Shown: positions 44,712 through 54,618 of the stretch, one piece after another
How positions within the stretch are numbered: the first letter of the stretch is position 1
Layout: every line of letters starts with the position of its first letter
DNA from: Bacillus aerolatus
Lineage (GTDB): Bacteria > Bacillota > Bacilli > Bacillales > Domibacillaceae
NCBI RefSeq assembly: GCF_009183655.1
Contig: NZ_WEIO01000004.1
Coordinates: forward strand, 186,001-250,000
DNA: 64,000 nucleotides
Direction: 5' to 3'
Made by a program: the position numbers and the translations under genes
Notes under the pieces: model-generated
What the model saw: only the letters and a program-made list of their open reading frames with translations
Told to the model about the DNA's origin: nothing
The model's database searches: none

Positions 44712-46273
44712 CCGGCATTATAACGGATTTATTTAATGAGGGAACCTCTCTTATTGATGAAGCAAAAGAGGAGATAAAAAAAGTCTATTTATCGGATGAA
44801 AGACCTTGGGTAGTAGGTTACAGCGGTGGTAAAGATTCCACTGTTGTTGTGCAGCTTGTCTTTGAAGCTTTAGTTGAACTTCCCAAAACAGCTTTAAATA
44901 AAAAGGTGTATATTATTTCATCTGATACGTTAGTTGAAACGCCCTTAATTATTCAATCGATCACTACAACTTTGAGACGAATACAAGAAAAAGCTGTAGA
45001 AATGGATTTACCAATTGAAACACATAAAGTAAAACCTGTAGTTGACCAATCGTTTTGGGTAAACATTATTGGGAAAGGCTACCCCTCCCCTAACCAACAG
45101 TTTCGCTGGTGCACAGACCGTTTGAAAATTGATCCGGCAAACCAATTCATTATGGATAAAGTAGATTCATTTGGGGAAGTAATTATGGTTTTAGGTGTTC
45201 GGGAAAGCGAATCTGCTACAAGGGCTAATGTAATCCGCTCTCACACAGTTGAAGGAAAAGTTTTAATGCGTCATTCTACTTTATCGAATGCTTATGTATA
45301 TGCACCGATTAAAAAGTTCTTATTAGATGATGTATGGAACTACTTATTAACAGTAACTTCTCCATGGGGGGACGATAATTATGAATTACATCGTTTATAC
45401 CAGGATTCTAACAGTGGAGAATGTCCATTAGTAGTGGACAAAACAATTAAAGAATCTGCAGGCTCATGCGGTAACAGCCGGTTTGGCTGCTGGGTTTGTA
45501 CCGTTGTTAACGAGGACAAAGCCTTAACTGGCTTTATTCAAAGCGGTCATGATTGGATGAAACCACTACTGAATTTTAGAGACTGGTTAACTAATATCCG
45601 TGATGACCGCAACATGCGTATGAAATATCGCATGAACGGCCAAGTGTATTTTCGTGAAGTCCAAATTGAAACAAAGGATGAGGTCCGGTATGTAAACATT
45701 CCGAAAAAAGGAAGTCGACAGAAAGAACTTATTCCGTTGAAAGACTTCGATGTAATTGAAAAGGGTGGACTACAAACATACTTAGATAAACACCATATTG
45801 ACCTTTCTTCTTCCGATGATCCGAGTGTATTGATTAAAGATGAAGAGGGAAAACTTTATCGTTTGGGACTTGGACCTTTCACACTGGAAGCAAGGCAAGA
45901 AATTCTTGAAAGGTTGCTTCGCGTACAAAAACAATTGAAGCACCCAACAGATGAAAGTTATGAATTAATCCAGGAAGAGGAACTACGGGAGATCCGAAAA
46001 GTTTGGTTCAAACATGGAGACTTTGAAGACAGCCTTCCTTCCATTTATGAAAAGACTACAGGTGAAACCTTGGATTGGGAAAAAGATGAACGAATGATGT
46101 TCGACCCAAATGAACTTTCCCAGCTTGAAATGTTGTGTAAAGAAGAAGGGATTGATTTTAAACTATTTAAGAAATTAATTTTAATCGAAAAAAACTTTGC
46201 AGGCTATAAGATTCGCAGAGGGTTGATGGAGCAGCTTGCTTCAGCTTTAAAACAAGACTACCTACACTTATAA
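44708..46273 (+). CDS. dndC: DndC, phosphorothioation sulfurtransferase
   Basis: A 521-residue PAPS-reductase-like PP-loop ATPase. The SGGKDS loop is at 39-44. Iron-sulfur cysteines are visible in the mid-region (GECPLVV, SAGSCGNSRFGCWVC). It receives sulfur from DndA and places it in the DNA backbone with DndD and DndE. It overlaps dndB by four bases, so translation is coupled. Full-length by comparison with known DndC. Confidence 0.95.
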   Translation: MTGIITDLFNEGTSLIDEAKEEIKKVYLSDERPWVVGYSGGKDSTVVVQLVFEALVELPKTALNKKVYIISSDTLVETPLIIQSITTTLRRIQEKAVEMDLPIETHKVKPVVDQSFWVNIIGKGYPSPNQQFRWCTDRLKIDPANQFIMDKVDSFGEVIMVLGVRESESATRANVIRSHTVEGKVLMRHSTLSNAYVYAPIKKFLLDDVWNYLLTVTSPWGDDNYELHRLYQDSNSGECPLVVDKTIKESAGSCGNSRFGCWVCTVVNEDKALTGFIQSGHDWMKPLLNFRDWLTNIRDDRNMRMKYRMNGQVYFREVQIETKDEVRYVNIPKKGSRQKELIPLKDFDVIEKGGLQTYLDKHHIDLSSSDDPSVLIKDEEGKLYRLGLGPFTLEARQEILERLLRVQKQLKHPTDESYELIQEEELREIRKVWFKHGDFEDSLPSIYEKTTGETLDWEKDERMMFDPNELSQLEMLCKEEGIDFKLFKKLILIEKNFAGYKIRRGLMEQLASALKQDYLHL

Positions 46274-46299
46274 GTTTATATTGAAAGGATATCATCATT

Positions 46300-48288
46300 G
46301 TGATCTTCCATAAAATATCACTCACAAATATTGGACCATATCGAGGATTAAATACATTTGAATTTCCCATCTATACAGACTCTAATACTATTCTCATTGG
46401 AGGGAAAAACGGGGCTGGGAAAACTACTTTTTTAACAGGCGTTCGTCTAGCCCTATATGGTCCCCTAACGTATGGTCAAAAGACGGAAACAAGAGAATAT
46501 TATCGAAAGATACATTCTCTTTTAAATAACCAGGCTTTAAAATATGCAGAAAATAATTTCAGAGTACGTATTGATTTCTCAATGGTAGAAGATTTTCAGC
46601 GGATTAACTGCTCAATCTATCGTAATTGGACTGTCAAAGATGAACAGGTAAAAGAGCAAGTTCATGTAATCAAGGAAGGCCACCATTTAAATGAAGCAGA
46701 GAAAGACGTTTTCTTTACTTCCTTAAGGACAAACTTCCCCCCTTCACTTTTAGAACTATGTCTATTTGATGGTGAAGAAATTGCTAAAATTATAAGTAAT
46801 GATCGGATCTCTGAATATCTGAATGGACTATCTTTAAAGATCTTTAACTTAGATTTATTTAATAACCTTGAGATAGATTTATCATCCTACGTTTCGCAGA
46901 CAATCAATAACACCCAGGAAACCCAACTGGCTCAAGAAGAAGCAGCCGTAAAGCAGGAGCTATTCGGCAAAAAACAACAAGCCGAGAAACTGCTTGCGCA
47001 ACGAAACGAAAGACGAGACACTCTAGAAAGTTTAACGTTAGAATTAGAGCAAATAAAGAAAGACTTCTCTTTACACGGCGGATTGGTCCAAGAGGAAAGA
47101 GAACAGATTAGCCAAGAAATTTCCTCTGTTGAAACTCAACGTAAAGTTGTTAATGAACAAATTAAAGAGTTTATTTCGAAAGATTTACCTTTTTTCATTA
47201 CCCGCTCATTAATGGGCCAAGCTGTGCAACAATTGGAAAATGAAGAAGATTATCATATTTCTGAAGCTCTGAAAAAGAAAATTACAAACTTGCCAATTAG
47301 TGAAATTTTATTAAAAGCAAATATTTCATCTTCTTCTGATAGTGATCAGACCGTTAAATCTTTATTATTGGAGCAACTTGTATCAGACCAAAAAACAAAC
47401 TTAGTTCATCATGCTTCTAATACAGAAGCACAACAAGTAAAGTCTTTCTTTCACCGACTGAACGACGATCGTCTAAGTGAGTTCACTTCTAGCCTTCAGC
47501 AAAATAAAGATTCTCTTGCAAATATGCAGACTTTAAAGCAGAAGTTAAAAGTCAATGAAGGTACAAGTGAATTTGAAAAAATGATTCTAGATATGGAAAG
47601 ACTGAATCGACTTATTCATCAAAATGAAAGTGAGCAAGCTCTTTTAGAAGGAGAATCAACTAATTTAATTAATGAAATAAATGAACTTACTGTTAAGTTA
47701 GAAAAAATTTCAACTAAATTATTTAATTTGAGAAAAGAAAATTCCTCGTTCATTCAATCGCAAAAAATCATGTCAGTCAGCCAGAAATTTAGAGAATTGC
47801 AGTTGCGCAATAAAATGAAAGATGTAGAATATTTCGCTTCCAAGATGTTTAAAGATCTAATGCGTAAAAAAGCATTTATTAATCAGATTAAAATTCATCC
47901 TAACACGTTTAATATTCAAGTGATTGATTCGAACAATGATGTATTGGATAAGGACATTCTTTCTGCTGGTGAAAAAGAACTTTTAATCTTATCAATCATT
48001 TGGGGGATTTTCACTTCTTCCAAACGGGAGCTCCCTTTCATCTTTGATACTTTGTTGGGAAGATTGGATTTGGAACACAAAGCCGCTATTGTTACACGCT
48101 TAATTCCAAAATTCGGCAGGCAAGTCATTGTCTTATCAACGGACTCTGAAATTGACCGTGAACTGCATACACAAATTCAGGGGCATATTGCAAAAGAATA
48201 TACTCTCAATTTTGATTCACAAATAAAACAAACGCGAATTGAAAGTGGTTTTTTCAATTCTTCAGCTAAGGAGGTGCCGAACTCTTGA
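46300..48288 (+). CDS. dndD: DndD, SMC-like ATPase of the modification complex
   Basis: A 662-residue ABC/SMC-type ATPase. Walker A is GGKNGAGKT at 34-42, a coiled-coil arm fills about 200-480, and the C-terminal lobe has LSAGEKELLILS and FIFDTLLGRLD. It provides ATP-driven DNA opening or nicking needed for sulfur insertion. GTG start with AAAGGA upstream, 26 bases after dndC. Its stop overlaps the TTG start of dndE. It is one of three DndD-type ATPases in this island. Confidence 0.93.
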   Translation: MIFHKISLTNIGPYRGLNTFEFPIYTDSNTILIGGKNGAGKTTFLTGVRLALYGPLTYGQKTETREYYRKIHSLLNNQALKYAENNFRVRIDFSMVEDFQRINCSIYRNWTVKDEQVKEQVHVIKEGHHLNEAEKDVFFTSLRTNFPPSLLELCLFDGEEIAKIISNDRISEYLNGLSLKIFNLDLFNNLEIDLSSYVSQTINNTQETQLAQEEAAVKQELFGKKQQAEKLLAQRNERRDTLESLTLELEQIKKDFSLHGGLVQEEREQISQEISSVETQRKVVNEQIKEFISKDLPFFITRSLMGQAVQQLENEEDYHISEALKKKITNLPISEILLKANISSSSDSDQTVKSLLLEQLVSDQKTNLVHHASNTEAQQVKSFFHRLNDDRLSEFTSSLQQNKDSLANMQTLKQKLKVNEGTSEFEKMILDMERLNRLIHQNESEQALLEGESTNLINEINELTVKLEKISTKLFNLRKENSSFIQSQKIMSVSQKFRELQLRNKMKDVEYFASKMFKDLMRKKAFINQIKIHPNTFNIQVIDSNNDVLDKDILSAGEKELLILSIIWGIFTSSKRELPFIFDTLLGRLDLEHKAAIVTRLIPKFGRQVIVLSTDSEIDRELHTQIQGHIAKEYTLNFDSQIKQTRIESGFFNSSAKEVPNS

Positions 48289-48659
48289 ATTTTCGTCTAA
48301 AAACAAATACCAAAACAGCAGAAATACTAAAGTCGCTGCAAAGTACAACAAATTTAACACCTAATATTCTTTCAAGGTTGGCAATCTCCCTTTCATTGCG
48401 TGATCAAAACATGCCAAACTCTGTCCAGAGTGATAATGGTGGACTAGAGTTTAACCGCAATACACTAACTGGAGATCAAGATTATTTCTATAAAGTACTT
48501 ATTCGCCAACACGCTAATCGTTCGGTGGAGGAAGAAGATTATTTTCCTGGTCTTTTTAACGCTCATTTAGCAAGAGGTGCAGAATTACTTGAGCAAGAGT
48601 ACAAATACTCCGGTAACTATGATAAATTTATTGTAAACCTTGTTAAACAAATCTCTTGA
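48285..48659 (+). CDS. dndE: DndE, DNA-binding subunit of the modification complex
   Basis: A 124-residue protein with the DndE pattern MNFRLKTNTKTAEILKSLQS, LTPNILSRLAISLSL and a C-terminal HLARGAELLEQEY. Known DndE is a small tetrameric protein that binds nicked DNA. TTG start with a strong AAGGAGGTG, overlapping the dndD stop by four bases. Confidence 0.9.
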   Translation: MNFRLKTNTKTAEILKSLQSTTNLTPNILSRLAISLSLRDQNMPNSVQSDNGGLEFNRNTLTGDQDYFYKVLIRQHANRSVEEEDYFPGLFNAHLARGAELLEQEYKYSGNYDKFIVNLVKQIS

Positions 48660-48673
48660 GGAGGAGATTTTTA

Positions 48674-49792
48674 TTGCTTTATCTAGACAACAGTGCAACT
48701 ACCCCCATTCTTATGGAAGTAAAAGAAAAGATGCTCACTTATTTGACAGAAGAATACGGAAATCCATCGGGGAAATATTATGGTCTCGCTGAAGACGCCA
48801 AAAAAGCTGTAGAAGAAGCAAGAAGTCATGTGAGCCAATTGCTTGGAAGCTATACACATGAGGTTATCTTCACGAGCGGAGCTACTGAAAGTAATAACAT
48901 GATCGTAAAAGGTGTGGCGGATCTTTATACTGATAAAGGTAACCATATTATCACTACTAAAGCCGAGCATAATTCTATATTAGATATTTGTAGGTTTTTA
49001 GAAACAAAGGGAATTGAAGTCACCTATTTAGATGTTGATCGCTTTGGTAGGATAAATATCGAAGATGTAGAGAAAGCTATTAATGATCGTACTATATTAA
49101 TCTCTATTATCTGGGGGAACAATGAAACTGGCTCCCTAAATCCGATTAAGGAAATTGCCGAATTAGCAAACAAACATCAAGTCTTATTTCATATAGATGC
49201 TACCCAGGCAGTCGGAAAAGTTGAAATGAATTGGCATGAGCATCCTGGTATTTCGTTCTTATCTGCATCAGCTCACAAATTGTTCGGTCCAAAAGGCGCA
49301 GGAATTACTTTAATAAGAAGCAATAAATATAAGGAACTCCTCCCTCTCACTCCGTTAATCCATGGAGGCGGACAAGAACACGGCATTCGCAGTGGTACAT
49401 ATGCCGTCCACAATATTGTTGGTCTAGGGGAAGCTGCAAGACTGGCAAAAGAAAGATTTGATCAAAACTACAATCGCTTGATAGAACTTGAAGAGCATTT
49501 GTTATCTATTCTCCATTCTAAATTTGGAGAACGTATTATCCTAAATTCAGATAGCGAGGATAAGATCCCCGGTATAATAAATATAAGATTTAAGGGTCTA
49601 AATAATGAGGTTCTACTTAAAAAGCTCTCAACTGTTATTGCTGCCTCTACAGGTTCAGCTTGCAGCAGCGCTAAGCCTTCTCATGTACTACAGGCTATGG
49701 GCCTAAATTTGGTCGAAGTTCGTGAATCTGTTAGGTTTTCACTTTCTCCGTATCAAACAAAAGAAGAGTTAGATATTTTCAATCAGCTTTAA
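48674..49792 (+). CDS. dndA: DndA, cysteine desulfurase
   Basis: A 372-residue class V PLP enzyme of the IscS/NifS type. The PLP lysine is K202 (SAHKLFGPKG) and the sulfur-carrying cysteine is C330 (GSACSS). It supplies persulfide sulfur to DndC. I chose the TTG at 48674 (MLYLDNSATT), which has GAGGAGG upstream; the frame extends to another TTG at 48656 without a site. Many dnd operons lack dndA and borrow a housekeeping IscS; here a dedicated copy is present. Confidence 0.93.
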   Translation: MLYLDNSATTPILMEVKEKMLTYLTEEYGNPSGKYYGLAEDAKKAVEEARSHVSQLLGSYTHEVIFTSGATESNNMIVKGVADLYTDKGNHIITTKAEHNSILDICRFLETKGIEVTYLDVDRFGRINIEDVEKAINDRTILISIIWGNNETGSLNPIKEIAELANKHQVLFHIDATQAVGKVEMNWHEHPGISFLSASAHKLFGPKGAGITLIRSNKYKELLPLTPLIHGGGQEHGIRSGTYAVHNIVGLGEAARLAKERFDQNYNRLIELEEHLLSILHSKFGERIILNSDSEDKIPGIINIRFKGLNNEVLLKKLSTVIAASTGSACSSAKPSHVLQAMGLNLVEVRESVRFSLSPYQTKEELDIFNQL

Positions 49793-49806
49793 GGAAGTGC
49801 TATCTC

Positions 49807-50550
49807 GTGGATATTTATGAAATGGTAAAAAAATATGGTGAAACTTTAAAACCAATCGATAAAAAAGAACTTACAGAGGAAATCCCATCTGGCAAAAAAA
49901 ATACTCCTCCAAAACTTACTAAGGATAATGTGATCCTAGACTTAAACAATGAATTTTCCATAAGTGACTTGGAAGAGAAATACAAAACTAATTTAACAGC
50001 GCTAAGAATTTTCTTGAAAAATAATGGGATAAGATTTGATCATCTTATTCAACAATGGACTCACAAAAGCAACTATGATGTTATTACGAGTTTATTTAAT
50101 GACTACAATGCCTCACAGATGGAACTTAAAGAATATTGCCAGAAAAAGAGCATCAACCAAGATGTACTTTATCAAAAATTTTTGGACTATGATTTTCTTG
50201 AAGAACCTTCACTTCATAAAGCTGACTGTGAAAAAGAATTTGTTCAATCAAACACTTTGGCCTTTAAAGAAGAAAGTGACACACAATCCAAAGAGACTTC
50301 TCTTAACTCTGGGAAAAAAGTGGTTGAAGAAGAAACTTTAAAATTCAGCTCCAAAGAAATAAAACTACTGAAAAGTTGGTGCAACAACCTACAAGATTTC
50401 TCATCTGATTCCAAAGACGGGCAAACCCCTGTAGTGATTCCAACTTCTTTATATTTAAAACTCATTCATTATTCATCGAAGAATAATGAAGACTTCTTCA
50501 GAGTGCTAGTAAGATCAATTGAGGATTTTTTACAAAGAGAGGACACTTAA
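49807..50550 (+). CDS. Unknown protein, sixth gene of the dnd operon
   Basis: A 247-residue protein starting MDIYEMVKKYGETLKPIDKK. Residues about 40-75 (ILDLNNEFSISDLEEKYKTN, LTALRIFLKNNGIRF) look like a helix-turn-helix, possibly repeated at about 90-130. A charged linker then leads to a small helical C-terminal domain ending VRSIEDFLQ. GTG start with AAGGAAGTG, 14 bases after dndA, so it is in the same operon. I do not recognise the family. It could be a sequence-specificity or regulatory partner of the modification complex. Confidence 0.7.
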   Translation: MDIYEMVKKYGETLKPIDKKELTEEIPSGKKNTPPKLTKDNVILDLNNEFSISDLEEKYKTNLTALRIFLKNNGIRFDHLIQQWTHKSNYDVITSLFNDYNASQMELKEYCQKKSINQDVLYQKFLDYDFLEEPSLHKADCEKEFVQSNTLAFKEESDTQSKETSLNSGKKVVEEETLKFSSKEIKLLKSWCNNLQDFSSDSKDGQTPVVIPTSLYLKLIHYSSKNNEDFFRVLVRSIEDFLQREDT

Positions 50551-50570
50551 TCAGTGACCTCTCTTTGTAA
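50530..50570. terminator. Bidirectional terminator between dnd and the minus-strand set
   Basis: TTACAAAGAGAGG (50530-50542) pairs perfectly with CCTCTCTTTGTAA (50558-50570). It overlaps the stop of the sixth dnd gene and also lies just past the stop of the convergent gene at 50588. Confidence 0.85.
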
Positions 50571-50587
50571 TCAATTTGATAAGATCT

Positions 50588-51052
50588 CTACCATGAAAGC
50601 CTTTCAATTAAGCGAGATGGTTCATTCACCTGCGTACTTTTATAATCTTGAAACTTTAATAAATAATTGATTAAAACCTCACTTGTTTGCGTTGGATCTT
50701 TCATTATTTTTTCGTAGAGAATTTCAGCACCAGCGGCAGCATATTCCTCAATAATGGTGATCTTTTGTTTGATTAACCCTTGGTCGGTACCATATAAAAC
50801 TTTGAAATCATGTGTTTCCAAGTACGTAATCAGATTCATTAAAGATTCGTCCGTATCTTCGTTAAATACATTCCAATGAATCAGCTCAAGCGATTTTGAA
50901 AAACTCTTTCTTTTCCCTTCTAAAAACCCCACAGCCAGAGAAAGCATAAAATAATCTTTATACGTATCAAAAATACCAAATTCTTTTTTATCTGTCATTG
51001 CTTTATATATATGTTCTTGTTCTTCGGGTCTTCTTATTCTTTGGCTTGCCAA
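50588..51052 (-). CDS. DNA phosphorothioation-associated protein 4-like
   Basis: A 154-residue helical protein resembling dnd-associated protein 4 by memory: IRRPEEQEHIYKAM near the N-terminus, TYKDYFMLSLAVGFLEGKRK, then ELIHWNVFNED and IIEEYAAAGAEILYEK. TTG start with GGAGGGG upstream, abutting the stop of the DndD-like ATPase gene. Its role is unknown; conserved placement with a DndD-like ATPase suggests a complex. Confidence 0.75.
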   Translation of the reverse strand: MASQRIRRPEEQEHIYKAMTDKKEFGIFDTYKDYFMLSLAVGFLEGKRKSFSKSLELIHWNVFNEDTDESLMNLITYLETHDFKVLYGTDQGLIKQKITIIEEYAAAGAEILYEKIMKDPTQTSEVLINYLLKFQDYKSTQVNEPSRLIERLSW

Positions 51053-53041
51053 TTAATTCCCCTCCAGTATCTGAGTATACTCCAATTCAGCTTTCGGATT
51101 TTTCTTAGCGTCATGATAGTCTAACGTATAATTAGCCCCTACAAAATCTTTCATTTCCTTTTCAACTTCGCCTTTCCATTGGGAGGTTGAAACTATGACA
51201 ATAATTTGATCAGACAGTTTATGAATTCCATGAGAAACCCTGCGTCTGTGATCAGAGTCCAGGGCTCCAAAAGGTGAATCCATTACCAATGGGTAAATGC
51301 CACCCTCCCCAATTCCACCGCTACTTTTTTCTCTATATTTTTCTCTGGCAATATCAACAATAGCCCCAATAAATGAAAGGCTGGTAATCTGCCTTTCCCC
51401 CTGAGACATAGCGACTTTATTCCCATTAGAATTTTTAACTATCAATTTAAATTCATTCGTTAGATCAATCTCGTAATCTTTGCGAAGGAAGTAAGAGTAA
51501 ACATTCTTTAATTTCTCTCTTAAACTTTTCTTAACTTCTTCTTCCTTAATTGAATAAATCACCTGCATTGTCTCAATAAGTTTTACTGAAAGATCATACC
51601 TTTTTCTTGCAATAATTGCTTTTTGTTCGAACTGCTGTTGTTTATCGAGCTTCTTCAAAATATCTCTGAGTTCTTTTGTTATTTCTTCCGCTCTCTTCTC
51701 TTTTATAGCCAGTTCTTTAATAAATTTTTCCGTATCTTCTTCACACTCTTTTCTGCGCTGCTCAAGTTTCTGAATATCTTCAGAGTCTCTTTTAGAAATT
51801 TCAGCACTTTTCTCTTCAAGTAAATTGTTAATATCGTTTAATTCTTGGCTATACTCTGTCTGCATTGTTTGAAGCGCTGCCAATTCAGTGAAGAAATGTT
51901 GGCGGCTGTTTTTAACCAGCTTTATTTCTCCTTTTAGCTCCGTCATTGAAGCATACTGGTTATGAGGAGCCACCTGCTGCAATAATGTCTCTACCCTTTC
52001 CCTTGCTAATTTGTTCGAAATTAGGTCTTCTCCGCATAGGCATCGATCTTGTTCTAAAATTGCCTCAATTAATTGAGCTGTTAAATCTGGATAAGTTTCT
52101 TTGGCACTGTAGGATTCAGAATTCAGATTGGAAATTACCCTTTGTTCAATCCCTTCTGTTAAAGCTAAATACCCTTTTTTTGTAATATGAACATTAATAC
52201 TTTTTTCAACACCCACTAATTTTTGACTTGTTTTTTCCTTTCTTTCTTCAAGACGTTTTCTCTCATTTTGAATCTCACTTATAGATTCTACTTTTGCCAA
52301 CCGTTCATCAAGATCTTCTTTTTGCTTTCTGATTAGACTGATATTCTTTGTTAGTTGTTCTATCTCTTCTCTGTATTCTTTTTCCTCTGCTTCTTTCGTC
52401 TGTTGTTCAGAAATCAAGGCTTTTGTTTCACGATCCGAACTCTCGCTTAAATTTTGTAAGAATTCTTTTTTTGCCTCTTCCGTATGTCTGATGCTCCGCT
52501 CTATTATTTCAAGGTCCATAATCGTCTTAATCGCTTGCCTAATTTCGTCATTATCTTCATGACGAGCCAAGCTATCAATTCTTTCCCCATCAAAAAAGAA
52601 ATAGTTCCGCAAGTTTTCAGGCAGCATTCTATTTACCTGAACTATAGGATTTCGCAGTGTAATCCACTTTCCATCCTTAAAAAATTTTAAATCTACCGTC
52701 GTATTATTCACCTTTATGCTACTATCAAATTTATCATAAGTAGCTTTCCTCAAAAGAATATAGTCTATATCCCGTGAGGTAAAATGCAATTCTATATACA
52801 TTTCTGCCTTCGATCCATTTTCAATATTTTTCACCGTATACTCATTGATTAGTCTTTTAGAATCCGGCAAATCTGTAATTCCGTAGAGACACCAACTAAA
52901 AGCATTTAGCAAAGCTGTTTTTCCTGAACCGTTTTCTCCGTGGATCACTGTAATGTTTCGTTTGGGACCAATTGAAAAATTTATTTCTTGTGTGCCGTAG
53001 TATTGCCGGAAATTATGTAAAATAATTTTTTTAAGAAGCAT
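51053..53041 (-). CDS. DndD-like SMC/RecF-type ATPase (second copy)
   Basis: A 662-residue ATPase. Walker A GENGSGKT at 35-42, extended coiled coil, a mid-arm DRCLCGEDL (C-x-C, hook-like), then MSQGERQITSLSF, LVMDSPFGALDS and VIVSTSQW. The N-terminus (MLLKKIILHNFRQYYGTQEI) closely parallels that of the copy at 33410. It is co-translated with a 56-aa protein (TAATG overlap) and with the protein-4-like gene. Together with the helicase it resembles a Pbe-like PT-dependent restriction set described in archaea; this comparison is from memory. Confidence 0.87.
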   Translation of the reverse strand: MLLKKIILHNFRQYYGTQEINFSIGPKRNITVIHGENGSGKTALLNAFSWCLYGITDLPDSKRLINEYTVKNIENGSKAEMYIELHFTSRDIDYILLRKATYDKFDSSIKVNNTTVDLKFFKDGKWITLRNPIVQVNRMLPENLRNYFFFDGERIDSLARHEDNDEIRQAIKTIMDLEIIERSIRHTEEAKKEFLQNLSESSDRETKALISEQQTKEAEEKEYREEIEQLTKNISLIRKQKEDLDERLAKVESISEIQNERKRLEERKEKTSQKLVGVEKSINVHITKKGYLALTEGIEQRVISNLNSESYSAKETYPDLTAQLIEAILEQDRCLCGEDLISNKLARERVETLLQQVAPHNQYASMTELKGEIKLVKNSRQHFFTELAALQTMQTEYSQELNDINNLLEEKSAEISKRDSEDIQKLEQRRKECEEDTEKFIKELAIKEKRAEEITKELRDILKKLDKQQQFEQKAIIARKRYDLSVKLIETMQVIYSIKEEEVKKSLREKLKNVYSYFLRKDYEIDLTNEFKLIVKNSNGNKVAMSQGERQITSLSFIGAIVDIAREKYREKSSGGIGEGGIYPLVMDSPFGALDSDHRRRVSHGIHKLSDQIIVIVSTSQWKGEVEKEMKDFVGANYTLDYHDAKKNPKAELEYTQILEGN

Positions 53042-53211
53042 TATTCTTCAACCCCACTTTTGATAATATTGTAAACATCCTTGCGTATTTGAGTGCCTTT
53101 TAAAGATTTTTTGTGAAGCATTTCCTTTTCTGCATCTAGTATCTTTTCCAGCACTTGAAATTCCTTAGGAGTAAGATTCTTTAAAACGTCCTCTATTTTT
53201 TTCGCACTCAT
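53041..53211 (-). CDS. Small helical protein (56 aa) before a DndD-like ATPase
   Basis: Starts MSAKKIEDVLKNLTPKEFQV; charged and helical. ATG preceded by GGGGGAAATAAGG, and its stop overlaps the ATPase start by one base (TAATG). It holds the same place as the 62-aa protein at 33218. Not recognised otherwise. Confidence 0.7.
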   Translation of the reverse strand: MSAKKIEDVLKNLTPKEFQVLEKILDAEKEMLHKKSLKGTQIRKDVYNIIKSGVEE

Positions 53212-53228
53212 CCTTATTTCCCCCTTTA

Positions 53229-54605
53229 TTAAACATCAAGTAAGTGGTAATTCTCTTTCATTTCCCAAATGACCATATCTGCTTCCGGTCCATTAATTGC
53301 TAGTCTTGAGAATTCACTGAATCGCTCAATTTCTTTTTTCAATTGGGCTCTTTCAATGTTAAATAGTTCGTCATCTTTGTCTTCGTATAACTCCGGGTCA
53401 GGAGGCATTACAATAAAGTCATGAATAATAGCATGCTTTTTGTCAGGATGCTTCCTCAACACCCGTCCACGGCGTTGAATAAACTCTTTAGGATTCGACG
53501 TGCTAGAGATTAAATAAGCTGTTTGGGTAGCTGGCACATCTATTCCCTCATCTAAACATTTAATGGCAACAAGCGCATCAATCTCACCCTGCTCAAATTG
53601 AGATAAAATATTGCTCCGCTCTTTGTTCGATTCTGAAGAAGTAAATCGCTTCGCCTCAATGTTAAATTCATTGACAACAAGATCCAATACGGCATCCACT
53701 TGCCGTTGATCTTCCCCACTGGCTTCTTTTACCTTGCCATCCCCACAGTAAAATAAAGCTTTTGAGACTGTTTCTTGTTTTTTCAATAATTCCTTTAAAA
53801 CGACCACTTTATTTTGCGCCGAGTAAATAATTCTAGCTCGCTTAATAGCAAGCCTATTCATCATTTCTTTCTTTTCCGGGTCTTTTTCAGCCTGGTGTAC
53901 AAGCTTTTTTATTTTGTTTGATAACTCTAAATATTCTTCTGCCTCTTCGTCTGTAAGAGTTACCAAGTGTGGATAGTAATAATACTTCGTTAAAAAGCCT
54001 GCCTCAATTGCTCGCCCTAGGTCAAAGGTATAGACGACTTTTCCTCCAAAATAAGACAGCAGATTCTCAGTTCCTTCTTCATCCATCCAGCGATTTGGGG
54101 TTGCCGTCAATGCGAGTCGGTACTGGACATGGGCCGGCAAGCTTTTATTTAATTTAGCTGCTCCGAAGTAATGAGCTTCATCAACAATTAACAAAACGGG
54201 ATTATTTAATGAAGAGAGTAGCTCTTGAAAGCTTTTCTGACTAAAAGTAGCATTTGTTGTTACAATCGAGATATTATCAGTAACTCCCCTATTAAATGCT
54301 CGTATATATTCCTCCATTTGAGGAAACCATTTTTCTTTACTTTCAAAAGCTTTGACAGGTCTTAACCCAAAATTTCTGCAATCCTCCATCCACTGAAGAG
54401 ATAACTGAGTAAAAGGAGTAACAATTACAACTGCTAACCTATCGAGTGCTTCGTAGAGCTTAGCGGACAATGACAAAGCGGTAATCGTTTTTCCCGTCCC
54501 TGTTGCCATTTCCAAAAGGCCCCTACCTTCATTCTTAAACCACTCAGTAATTGCTTCTTTTTGATAATCTCTTACATTTAGAAAAGCCGGAATTGTGTGA
54601 GTCAT
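53229..54605 (-). CDS. DEAD/DEAH helicase, PT-system restriction type
   Basis: A 458-residue superfamily 2 helicase: Walker A ATGTGKT at 34-40, DEAH at 142-145 (LIVDEAHYFG), LTATPNRW, DVPATQTAYL and QRRGRVLRK. Size and context match the helicase annotated as 'DNA phosphorothioation system restriction enzyme' from memory. It has no nuclease motif of its own and would rely on neighbours such as the HNH protein. AGGGAG precedes the ATG; 17 bases separate its stop from the next gene. Confidence 0.87.
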   Translation of the reverse strand: MTHTIPAFLNVRDYQKEAITEWFKNEGRGLLEMATGTGKTITALSLSAKLYEALDRLAVVIVTPFTQLSLQWMEDCRNFGLRPVKAFESKEKWFPQMEEYIRAFNRGVTDNISIVTTNATFSQKSFQELLSSLNNPVLLIVDEAHYFGAAKLNKSLPAHVQYRLALTATPNRWMDEEGTENLLSYFGGKVVYTFDLGRAIEAGFLTKYYYYPHLVTLTDEEAEEYLELSNKIKKLVHQAEKDPEKKEMMNRLAIKRARIIYSAQNKVVVLKELLKKQETVSKALFYCGDGKVKEASGEDQRQVDAVLDLVVNEFNIEAKRFTSSESNKERSNILSQFEQGEIDALVAIKCLDEGIDVPATQTAYLISSTSNPKEFIQRRGRVLRKHPDKKHAIIHDFIVMPPDPELYEDKDDELFNIERAQLKKEIERFSEFSRLAINGPEADMVIWEMKENYHLLDV

Positions 54606-54618
54606 GCTTTCTCTCTCC

